From assembly GCF_001649575.2 (NCBI RefSeq), contig NC_051439.1:12224359-12288358 (forward strand): DNA of 64,000 nucleotides, in the 5' to 3' direction. Under the pieces are notes generated by a model. It was not told the origin of the DNA. It saw only the letters and a program-made list of their open reading frames with translations, and ran no database searches. This DNA is from Kryptolebias marmoratus. Its lineage: Eukaryota; Chordata; Actinopteri; Cyprinodontiformes; Rivulidae. Made by a program: the position numbers and the translations under genes. Shown piece by piece: positions 1 through 10,400 of this stretch (within the stretch, counting starts at the first letter, position 1; every line of letters starts with the position of its first letter).

Positions 1-72
1 CCAGTCTGTCCGGATCTCTGCCCTGTTTGCATTTTCTAAACACGCCTCTCTTTTTCTCTCAATCTTTTGCAG

Positions 73-825
73 GTGTTTGGTCAAGACGCAAAACACAGAC
101 ACACACACACACACAGACGCACACATGCGCACCCACCCACACACACAGGACCCGAGGAGCAGGACTTTACCCACCCCTCCACTCCTTCCCTCCAGCCTCT
201 GCCCTCCAGGCCTGGATTTTTTTTTCCACCCCTGTCTCTGACGCAGAAATCAAGACACTTTTTTTTTTTTTTTTTGCTTATTATGGGACAATCTTTATGT
301 GACGTATTTTCTGTTCTGGACACCTCGTTTAATATTTAATTTAAGACTTATTTGTGGGTCCTTTCTGGAAAATGGAAGGCGCGTTATGTTCCCAGCACTA
401 GGAGGAAAACCGAGGATTACTCTCCTCCTCCCCCCCCCCAATCCCCCCCCCCACTCTCTCCTTGTTGAACTCCGCTTTTTATGCGGAGGTGTATAGAAAC
501 AGACGACCTGATTTAGTTACTGTACAAAAACAAAGGACAAAAAAAAAAAAAGTTTAGTCTTGTCTTGTCAGAATTGTTGGCACATGAAGGACTGAGTGAT
601 GTTTAAAAAAAAGAAAGAAAAAGAAACTACAACAACAACAAAAAAAAGGTAAAAATGAAAGAATGAAACTTTGTGAAACTCTCATTGGGAGTTTATCTTG
701 TATAGTTGCAGGAATTTGAAACTTCTGCAAAAGTGTAATGTTGTACTTAATTATGCTGAGACTTTTTATAAAAGTAATGTAAATTGTACCTTTTTTATAC
801 AAAATAAATTTAAAAAAACACAAGC
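73..825 (+). other. id2: id2 last exon (3' UTR only, 5' part of gene outside window)
   Basis: A polypyrimidine tract ending in TTTTGCAG at 72 makes a 3' splice site, and everything after it is non-coding. The last 130 bases (about 675-808) follow the end of the human ID2 mRNA almost block by block, as I remember it: the GTGAAACT start, the CTTGTATAGT motif, AAAAGTGTAATG, the CTTTTTATAAAAGT stretch and TTTTATACAAAATAAA. The poly(A) signal AATAAA is at 803-808. ID2 is an inhibitor-of-differentiation HLH protein that sequesters E-proteins; its coding exons must lie left of this window. A 3' UTR intron is usual for ID genes, as far as I recall. The paralog (a or b) cannot be told. The early part of the exon (about 95-150, 260-275 and 430-455) is low-complexity CA, T and C runs. 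Confidence 0.85.
803..808 (+). terminator. id2: id2 poly(A) signal AATAAA
   Basis: A canonical AATAAA lies inside the conserved terminal block of the id2 3' UTR. It is followed within about 35 bases by T-rich and GT-containing sequence (TTTATTTGTTTTTATTTTG) that suits a downstream element. Cleavage is expected at about 820-830. Confidence 0.85.
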
Positions 826-1182
826 TGGAACATGTTTTATTTGTTTTTATTTTGTTTTTGAGGGGACCGCGATGCGTAAAATCCAAGAGCCTGAGCGCGC
901 AGATTGGACATCAGGGACACAAGTGTCCCTATCTGATCTGCAGTGTGACCTACAAGTCAAGACGCAGTCCCCAAAGGCAAAGGGTTGCATTAGAGCTCCT
1001 TTAAAGGGGCTCAGGCTGGCTGCACTTTTACTTTCTCACATGCTATGTAAAGTAAATGGGATTAAGTGGGTTTAACGTGGCACTCTGAGCCTCTTAAACT
1101 AAAGACTACCATTTTGTTTTGTTTTTTTAAGCAGAATAAACTGGGGAATTTTAACTTAAGGTGAAATTGAGTGTGATATTTC

Positions 1183-1215
<33 letters not shown>

Positions 1216-1857
1216 CTTTAAAGCTGTCATATTTCATTTCAACATTTGTCAACAAGTAACAAGATGGCAATAAATTGCAGGCGACATGAGGTTTCTTTCT
1301 TTTTTCAAGCCTTAATCATCCAGTGTAGACTTAAAAAACAGGTTTTAAAGGGGGGGCAGTGATTTCATTAAGTCACCATCTCATTTTTACAGTACATTAT
1401 ATCATTTTTCAAATACTTTCATCCCATCTAATCTGCGAAAACATCAAGGTCAAGGTTTAAATCTGTCCTAAGAGTCCATATTTGTCAAATGAAAACCATT
1501 AAATGACAAACTTACATTATCAGAGACTGATCCAGTCAGTAAAAACTCCTCTACATGTCAACACTGTCCACTGTGAGAGTTTTGTTGCTCTGTTCCTCCT
1601 CAGGAGCTCCTGATTGACGCCTGCAGCGGGTTTGTATGAAGAGTGCGCCATCTATCGGACAAGAAAAGTCCTGCAACAGACAACCGTCTCGTTCTCCATC
1701 ACTCTCCAAAGCTGCACGAATAAAAAAAAATGTTAAAAGTTTTAAGTTTAGATATCTTAGTTTATCAGTTATATACAAGTCAAACTAAAATTCTTAGCAC
1801 AAGCAGCCAAATTTCCATAAAAAACCAGCAGAAAACAGAGATCAGACTGACTTAGGC
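826..1857. other. intergenic gap between convergent id2 and kidins220 3' ends
   Basis: About 1 kb separates the two poly(A) sites. It contains a (TA)n microsatellite at about 1190-1215 and no open frame with recognisable protein similarity. Both genes transcribe towards it, so read-through from either side would produce antisense overlap. Confidence 0.7.
1190..1215. repeat. (TA)n microsatellite
   Basis: About 13 uninterrupted TA units in the gap between the id2 and kidins220 3' ends. Confidence 0.95.
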
Positions 1858-2398
1858 ATCCATGCAGTGAAATGTTTATTCGTTCACAAAACACATTCAG
1901 CAATGACAAATCCCACTTGGAGTCTTTTTGTATTGTTTTCTCTAATACAAAAACCCTAAACAGGAATCTATTTCAAATGTTTATGACAAAAACAGCACCA
2001 CACACTTTAGTTTGGAGGCAAAAGGCTTCAGTAACACTGAACTAGTAACTAATTTTTCTAAAGCAACAGCTTTTACTCAGATCTATTAACATTCCTTCGA
2101 TAAACACAGAAATTCCACAGAACAGCAACCCACAGAAATCCTTCTATCTAAACACACAACATCAAAGTCGTCGTAATGCTACAAAATCTTTGCAGACAGT
2201 TTTTTTGGTAACATTAAAAATCCAAATGTAGTTTTAAATATTTAAAGCTCTACATTTGATTTTTTTTTTCCTTCCTAACTATGAACACGAGTACGAAGTC
2301 TAAGTCTTTGGAACACATCACAACATCATAACTACAACATCAATTGCAACCTTTTACATGAGAAAAAAAACAAAACAACAACACACAGGCGTGACATC
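1858..2398 (-). other. kidins220: kidins220 3' UTR
   Basis: About 540 bases of AT-rich sequence follow the TAA stop. The end is inferred from the AATAAA at 1875-1880 (minus strand). Confidence 0.75.
1875..1880 (-). terminator. kidins220: kidins220 poly(A) signal AATAAA
   Basis: TTTATT on the plus strand reads AATAAA on the gene strand, about 520 bases past the stop. No other canonical signal was seen between it and the stop codon. Confidence 0.75.
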
Positions 2399-3298
2399 TT
2401 AGAGGACACTCTCCCGCTCGTCTCCCAGGCTGAAGGTGCGCAGGTTCTGGTTGTGGTGGATGGTGGCTGCTGTGGTGTTGGCGGTGCTGCTGCCGGGGGT
2501 GATGATGACAGCTGGCGAGATGATGATGCTGGCGGAGGAGGTGGTGGACTCCATGGCTGTGATGTTATCCTGCTGATGGCTGTTGTTGGTGTTTGTGTTG
2601 TTAGGGCTGCTTGTGTTGTTATTGAGGGTGGTGTTGCTGGCGGTGCGGTTGAGGTTGCTGACCTCGTTGGACGGCCACCCCTCATCTGGGCTGCTGGCCA
2701 TTAGGCTGGCTTCGGATGGCGCGTCGGAGCAGATGGACATGCGGGCCACCACGGCGTCCTGCAGGCCGCTCAGTCTGCTCGGGAGGGCGCCTCTTTTCTT
2801 CACCAACCCCTCCAGCTCCAGTTCAATCAGACTGGGCTTCGGTGTTTCTCTCTGTCTGTCTGAGGCTCCTTCTGCCTCATCCATGGAAGGATCCGGGGAG
2901 CTGTCGCTGGAGCGCATCCCTGAGTCCGAAGAGTCCTTCTTATCCAGGAAGATTTCTGTGAGGAGGCCAGGCTTGGTCAACAGCCCAGCAGGCTGTGAGA
3001 CTCTGTGTGAAGACGGAAGACTGGCTCTTGCCTCTTTGTGGAGAAGCGGTGTGGTATTGTCAGCTTCTTCTGGGCCAGAGTCTTCTTCATTGGATAGCTT
3101 GTGGTAGTAGGATCCAGCTCCCTTCTTCCTGGAGCCTGAGGTCCTTGAGGACAAGCTGTGGTCCAGCTTCTCATCCTCTTCACTGATGGGGTCTAGGAGC
3201 TGAGCATCGGCGCCCGAGGCAAAATCTGTGGCATCGCTGCTTTTCGAGGCTCGCTTGTTGAATGGTTTGCGGCTGTCTTGGTCTGTTCCTTCTTTAGC
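2399..3298 (-). CDS. kidins220: kidins220 coding exon 31 (Ser-rich tail, PDZ ligand)
   Basis: The terminal 900-base coding exon starts [13 protein letters not shown] and includes [42 protein letters not shown] and the end GDERESVL. The Asn/Thr-rich run (about 2530-2640) is low-complexity and longer than in human. The TAA stop is at 2399-2401. Confidence 0.95.
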   Translation of the reverse strand, partial: AKEGTDQDSRKPFNKRASKSSDATDFASGADAQLLDPISEEDEKLDHSLSSRTSGSRKKGAGSYYHKLSNEEDSGPEEADNTTPLLHKEARASLPSSHRVSQPAGLLTKPGLLTEIFLDKKDSSDSGMRSSDSSPDPSMDEAEGASDRQRETPKPSLIELELEGLVKKRGALPSRLSGLQDAVVARMSICSDAPSEASLMASSPDEGWPSNEVSNLNRTASNTTLNNNTSSPNNTNTNNSHQQDNITAMESTTSSASIIISPAVIITPGSSTANTTAATIHHNQNLRTFSLGDERESVL

Positions 3299-6200
3299 CT
3301 GAGGAGAGGGAAGAGGATTCAATAAAGAGAACAGAAAAAAAATATACAGTAATTTGTGCTGCTGGCCCTTGAGAGGCCTCTGAAGAGGGAATTCCTGTCT
3401 CTCCCTGTAGTGCCAAGAGAAACAAAGTGTACAAGCCAATAATTAAGAAATGCAAGAAGCAATGATCTTCATTTTCCCAGCTCAAACTTAGCCTCTCGCA
3501 ACTGAAGAGGCCAGGGAAACACAACATTTCAAAACACCAGTTTTGAATATATACAAGCTGACTTTGGAGCTACATCTCTAATCAGAGGGAAACCTCATTT
3601 ACAGAACTATCTCCATCTTTAGTGGTGCCGTAACATAAAGCTGGCAGTTTTACTTGTGACTATCCACCCACCCCTTTGTCCTCTGAGCCGGAGGCCTGGA
3701 GGAACTGTCCGGGATGGGGCTGCACGGGCCTCTCCCCCCCACTGCCGGACATGTCCAGCTGGGCCATCTGAGCGATGTACTCCCTGTAGGCATCGCGATA
3801 CTCCGCCTGCTGCTTGTCTGTCAGTTTGCAGATGTCATTGGAGGATTCCTGGGAGTTGAGGCTGGACATGCTTGAAGTGTGATGATTTGTCACCTGACGA
3901 AATGAGGAAAAAAGTTCCTGAACTTCAGTAATTTACATTTTAAGGTGAAAAACCTTAAAGTTGTAATAAAAATATATATAAATCCTGCAAAATTACTCAA
4001 CTTATGTGCAATAATTGACTTTTAATCAATAAAATACACAGAACATGAGAATCAGATAAAGTAAAATTACTGAACAAGATCACAAATAGAGAAACAATGG
4101 AAATAATGTGTGTTTAGTGTTGGGATTTAATTCAAAACATTTCACAAAGAGAGACATTTAAAATACAGCCGAGACGGCTGTCTACATGCAAGTGTGTGCT
4201 CGTGTCTTAAAAGAGTTTGCAAACTGGAAACAGGAAGGGTGAAAATAAACAGGGCGCCTCATGACACCTTTTGGGTGTGCAGTAGATAGCGTATGTATTT
4301 TTAATTCTGTCAAATTCAAGAGCAACGTAGGTTTCCTCTGCTGCTCTGTTTTCTCGCTCAGAGCCGCACTAACATGAAACCACTGAGGTCACCAACGCGC
4401 TGGTTTGATGCAGCGAACAGTTTGATAGTTGGAACCTTTTCAGTAGCATTTGCAAATTCAGAAACTTGCAGTTCGCCTAAACTACTTTTAATCTCTTTTG
4501 CATGATAATTTGTTTAAAGCTTTTATACACTCCTGTTTAAAGCTGCGGACTCGAAGACTGACCGGCCAGTGTGAGTTACTGATGCGTCTGGGAGGCTCTT
4601 CCAGCCCCGCTCCGCTGAGTTCCTCAAAGCTGAGGTTGAGGCTGAAGGCCCCCGTTTCATGCTGGGCTCCTCCTGCGCGTCTGCCGGGCTCCGCGTGGAC
4701 GACGGTGCTGCCCTGCTCGCTGGCAGCTCGGAACTCATCCTGAAGCGCCGCCTGGCTCTCAGCGTGTCGTTGTTCTATCACCTTAAAAGCAGATATTTAA
4801 CTTTGGTTACAGGGCATTGTAAGCCAAACTACACCAAAACTTCCTGGCATAAATTAAAAAACAAAAAAAAAGTCAAGTGTTTTCTTAGAGTATGTGATAC
4901 ACAAACCAATGAAAGCACAAGGTTGTGAGCAGTTTCTTTAAGTAGAGCTACTCAGCTGTCCTTCCCTCCCCGACAATAACCTCCCTTCATCCAGATATCC
5001 GTCCGCCATCTTGAAGAACCAGATGGCTGTGCTCGCAGCATCCTGGCAACACAGCACTGCTTTTTACATGGAGCTGTAAGGCTCTGCGTTTTCCAGCTGC
5101 TTCTATGTGGGGCCTGCATCCAATCGTGGGCTCTGCTTTAGTGTTAGGAGCGCAGGCTGACATTTGACGAAGTGGAACCGGCTACATGTGGTAGTGATTT
5201 CAGCTTTTAGCTCAGCTGACCGAACTCCTGGCGGACTGACGAGCGAGCTTCTCGTAATACAGATTATAAAATCTCCATCCCCAATATTTTAAAGCAGAAA
5301 AAGATGTCTCGTTACGAGGCACGTTACTGCATTATTTTTAGCATAAACTGGAGATGGCGTGTATCAACTGCATCTGCAAAGTATCACAAAGTGAGGAGGA
5401 TGCATGACGCTGAAAATAAACTGTATGTAAATCCTTTAGTCTGAGCCTTGAGCCCAGCAAACATTTTTTTTTTTTTTTTAATTGTAAAAACAGACCCAAA
5501 GCATGCTGGGTAACTTCAAACCACCTAGAGGAGGAACTTTGTCTCACCATTCCTCGGAAGAGCTGCCAGTCACCAAAGTTCATCTCCATCTCTCTCTTCA
5601 ACTCGTCTAAGTTGCAGTGAGTAAGAACTCGGCCATTTATATTAGCCTGCAAGACAAAAATCAATTTCTTAATGTGGAAAACAAACACAATGAGACAAAG
5701 GAGAAGGATCTAGAGGGGGGGAAAATCCAAGTATTAAAAAAAATACTATAAACAATGAATAGTAACTCAAAAGCACACAAATAAACTAAGACATTTGTAC
5801 CTTTCTGATCTTAGTTGCATACTGAGGCAACATGTTGGGGTCGATTCCATCTATCTGCCTGAGACGCTCGCACATCGCATCTGTGCTCAAAGAGCTGAGC
5901 AGCACCGCAGGACACAGCTACACAATAATGACACATAAACACATAGTTAGGGTTTTTGGGGGATTATCAGGGCAAACTCGCACGCCGTTAGATTAAGTTA
6001 GTATTACTCCCAAAACACAGATGAGGTGCAGATTGAGCATCAAATCCTGGCAAAAAGACATGCAAAGACATTCACAAAAACTCGATTCCACACAGTAATT
6101 CCATCACTTTTAAAGTGAGTGTAAAACTAAACAGAGCTGACAACCTGTCGAAATACAGTTACCTGCTCTTATCCCTTTTCCTCGGTGTATATATAAGCAC

Positions 6201-7451
6201 ATTAAGTGTGTGCACGACACGCATGGGTTGGAGTCTGTGAGCAGCCAATCATCTAAGCTGGACTGAAGCAGCCGCCACTGGAGAAAGGCTACAGGGCTTG
6301 ATGCGACTAAAACCAGTTGAGTGCTGATGCTGCCTAAGGCCTCAGATGCAGCCGGCATGCCAGCCATTGGCACAAAACCCCAAACCTCATCCACTCACCC
6401 CTCTCCCTCTGCTTGTCTTATTGTCAAGCAAACTTCTCACACCTTCCACCTCTTTTCTCCTCGTCTTCTTTCCTTCCTCACACACTCTGGCCCATTCAGC
6501 CTCCTGTGCTGAGCGCCTATTTTTGCCCCATCATTCTTTTTTTTCCTCTTCCCCAGTCTTTTCCTCCGTCTCCACCCGACTATTAGCGCCATTAAGACAT
6601 GGCTTCAGACTAAGCCCCCCCCGGCTTTGTGTCTGGTATTGAGAGAGAGAAAAGGCGAGCTTAGCTGGACTGCAAGTGGTTGTTTGACAAAATAATCGTC
6701 ATCTCATACAACACAGTACACAGAAGTAGATGCCAACTTTGTGTAATGGTGGCGATGAACACTCGAACTCGGGGAGTTTAACTACTGTTCATGTCTACAG
6801 AGAAGAGTGTTCACTCTAGAATGAAACTACGTGACGGGATCTTAAGTTGTGTTTAAGCCTCTTTCTACAGCATGCTGGATGGTGTCAAATGTGTTAAAGA
6901 TGAAACAGGGAGATATGCGACTGATGAAGAAAACGGCTGAAAGTGAAGATAAAAGAAGGAACAAAACCAAAAAGTGTACCTGCTTCAATTTGTAAGGCAG
7001 CGACTTTAAATGCTTGATAAGGAGACAAAAAGAAGCAAACAGTCAAAACCACAGATAAAGTCTCATAAGGCAACGAAACCGAGACTGTACCTGTGAACAA
7101 AGAAGGTGGGAAGACAGAAATAAAGACAGGCAGGGAGACAGTAGCACATATGTTGAGCTGAACGGCGCAGACATTTATCCGTCTCAGAGCAGAGGAAGAA
7201 ACAGCCTCTCTACAGCCGTTAACGGTGCCTGGGAAAGGAGGGTTATTAGAAGCAAAATTATTCAACAAAAAGGTTTTTGTTTGTGCTGGAATCAGAACAG
7301 ACTGCAGACAGACAGAAAGCTCCAGTAAAAGAACGAGGCATCGCTCACTCAACAAAAAAAGCAGAACTTTCAGTTCAGGGCAGGCTGCGAGATTCAGACA
7401 GAAAACGTGTATTTGAGAAACGTGAGTGAAAGTTTTAAATGTCTCTGTATA

Positions 7452-7482
<31 letters not shown>

Positions 7483-10400
7483 TAAGACTGTAATTATAGC
7501 CGGGCTGAGCTCAGGGCTGGGCAGAAGGATGGGGAAGAGGAAACAGAGCTCTGTGAGGGAGGAAGCGTCTTGGTATGGAGATAAGCTCCACCAGTGCTGG
7601 GCTCATTGTCAGTGTACAGCATGTGTGTGAATGTGTGTGTGTGTGTGTGTGTTGCCAGCCCCAACAGTTGCTCTGATGATAATCCCAGCAGCCACAGGGA
7701 TCCATACTCACACTTACATCAGCTAGGTAATTACACTCGGGTGGGCCTGCTTACATATCCAAAGAGCTGCACACAAATGTGTACAAACACACATTTGCAC
7801 AAATGAGCACTGCACAGTAAGATTAAGCATGAACCTAAAAGAGTGTGAAAACATAAAAATCTATACTAAGGAAAGAGGAAAGGGAAGATATAAAGACCAT
7901 ATAGTTGCATAAACTTTAATACAGTGATGCGGGCATAAAGGAGGGGATTAAAAAAAATTTAAAAACACAAAAGCCAGACAGATAAGAGGTAGAGGAATAG
8001 AACATTACACAGTAATCTTCACTTAAATCTTTCATACAGCTTCTCTCAATGCTTGCTGGCAGAGCCCTGATAAGTGGCTTTGTGAAGCAGAAATCTCCTG
8101 AGTTGCGTTATCATTAAACTCTTCTAATACTAGCTGCTCTTTCTGGAAATGTGTGGATATCTGGACACAGAAGTTCAACTTTTTTTTTTCCTCTCCATTT
8201 GGTGGCTAAAAAAAGAAAAATAAAAAAAGCCTCACAAGCGGTCCAATAAGATTTAGTGCTTTGCAAGAATCTATTTGAAGCCATATCTATGAAAGAGAAT
8301 TAAAACTTTAACTTTGCCAACATTAGAATGAACTTTTTTTGACTGTTATTACATGTGCTATGGTCTTCATAGTCATAGTCAACGTGTATGCAATTTGAAA
8401 GCCGATTGGGTACTGAATAGGTGTTTTTTCATGGTATGGCTGCATATTGAACACATAACTTATCAAACACACAAGCATTTTATGAATGCAACTACAAATA
8501 ATACAGGACTAAACTATTAGATCAACAGGCAGATAATGTTGGTTAGATTAGTTCCACAACTGTGTAAAGAAGTGCAGAAACACATGCTGGTTTGTCTGCT
8601 GATGTTAGACAGGTTACCATAGTGTTTTCAAAGGGGCTTGAGGGGACAGCTTCCCTGGCATCCTCTGCAATAGCAACCTGACACAGGCCCAGAACGGAAA
8701 CAAAGATTGTATGAGAAGGAAGATTAATGAGGATTGAATTCATGACCATGCGGTTTACGAAAATCGCCCTCTTCACTGTTTTTCACTTCGTTCTGGACTG
8801 TGCTCGAGCATAGTGACAGTGGAGGCAGAGCGACGATAAAAATCAACAAAACATCATGGAGAAAATGAAGGAAGGAGAGGGAAACAAAGCAAACGGGCAA
8901 AATAAGTAAGTGAGACAAGAGGAAGTGTGACAAATAAAAAGGAGGTGAGACTCTTGTCTGGTCTGTGCAGTAGATTAAGAAATTGTTTGATCTTATATAT
9001 TCATCTATCAACCAGTGAATGATGCCAAAATTAACACCTGCTTCAAACCTAAAAAAAAAAAAAAAAAAACAATCAAACGCTGCTGATTAAAAGGATAAAT
9101 ACCTCCCCAGCCTGTAATCATAACATGAGATCAGAAGACATGTGAAATGGGTCTAGTTCATTTAAATTTTTTTATTACTTACAAGTCCACTGGTGTCTTG
9201 AGGTTGACTGGGTGGTTTAACAGAAGGGCGCAAGGATGGGGGGACAAGATGGGAGTAATGTCGTGGCAGGTGATACACATGTTGGGGGAAATAAGGCTAT
9301 GAGGGGAGACACAAAGAAATATCCAGACGTGGAAAGGAGAGGAGGTGAATAAAATGTCAAAATAATAAGAAAATCATATGAGGATGTTCATGCATACACA
9401 GGACAAAATAAAATGAATATTTTCACTTGTTTTTTTTTTCTTTTTTTCTATATTTATATGGACATCTGAGCGAGAAGAGGTCTGCTTGTCTAAACATGAG
9501 GACCTGTCATGTCTCACCCGATTGTAGAAGGGGTGCTGAGGACCAGTCATTCCACTGAAGTAGGAGCTGTGGGGTTGAGGCGGCAGGGACCCGGCAAAGG
9601 AGCCCGTCGGAGAGCAGACGGCAGAGTGCTGGCCGTACCCTGACTGGGGACGGGGCACTGCCTCTTGCAGGGGCAGCGTGGGATAGGTCACTCCTCCCAT
9701 GTTGATCTGCTCCCTGGCCGCACGAACATCTAAAAGAGGGCAGAGCCGGGGGGAAAAAGAACATCGTGACGAGGGGGGGATAGAAGTGTTCATCTGTGAC
9801 TCTGATGGCCATGTTTTGGCCATGACTATAAAGACCCTTCAGATCCACCCACACATCAGTAATTTCGGTTTATTTTATGTTCTCACAGGGGCTTAGAGAA
9901 CTATGAATCTACAGAAAAAAAATACATATCAAACAGTTGATGTGTGCTGGAAGAAAAGTCCTGGGAATTACAACAAGAACATTATTCCCGACATGCTGTC
10001 CTTATCTAGAAGACAGTCAAAGACCAAAGGAGTTTTGAGAAAACGAGAGCATATTAAAGCAAGCCTCAGCTGTGAATTCAATTCCCACTTTGACTTTTGA
10101 ATTACCCTGTTTGCTTGCAAACAGCAGGCGTGTTGATATAATCTGTTTTTCCAAATTATATGCCAGCCAAGTGATGACTCTCACACACGTAGGCTCTTTG
10201 CTGTCCCGAACAAACAAATTAACCCATGTAAACAAACAGAGCTGACCATGTGAACTCAGAAACATTATCTTATAAGTACTTTGCCACAGTTGTTTTCCCA
10301 TAAATCTGGTTGACTTTGAGACCGAGCTAAGTAGGAAGCTTCAGGAAAAATAAAGCTCCCAAATTACAGTGAAATAACCCCAAAGACAGAACAGAGTGGC

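Noticed and set aside
97..150. CRISPR-like or regulatory array in the CA tract
   Set aside because: It is an imperfect CA microsatellite with no spacers.
27..339. Open frames over the id2 3' UTR
   Set aside because: Produced by CA, T and C tracts in a UTR exon; no similarity to the ID2 C-terminus.
4563..4600. Longer kidins220 exon 29 reading into [10 protein letters not shown]
   Set aside because: The open frame continues, but ending at CCG|GTCAGT keeps phase 0 with exon 30 and matches the human boundary.
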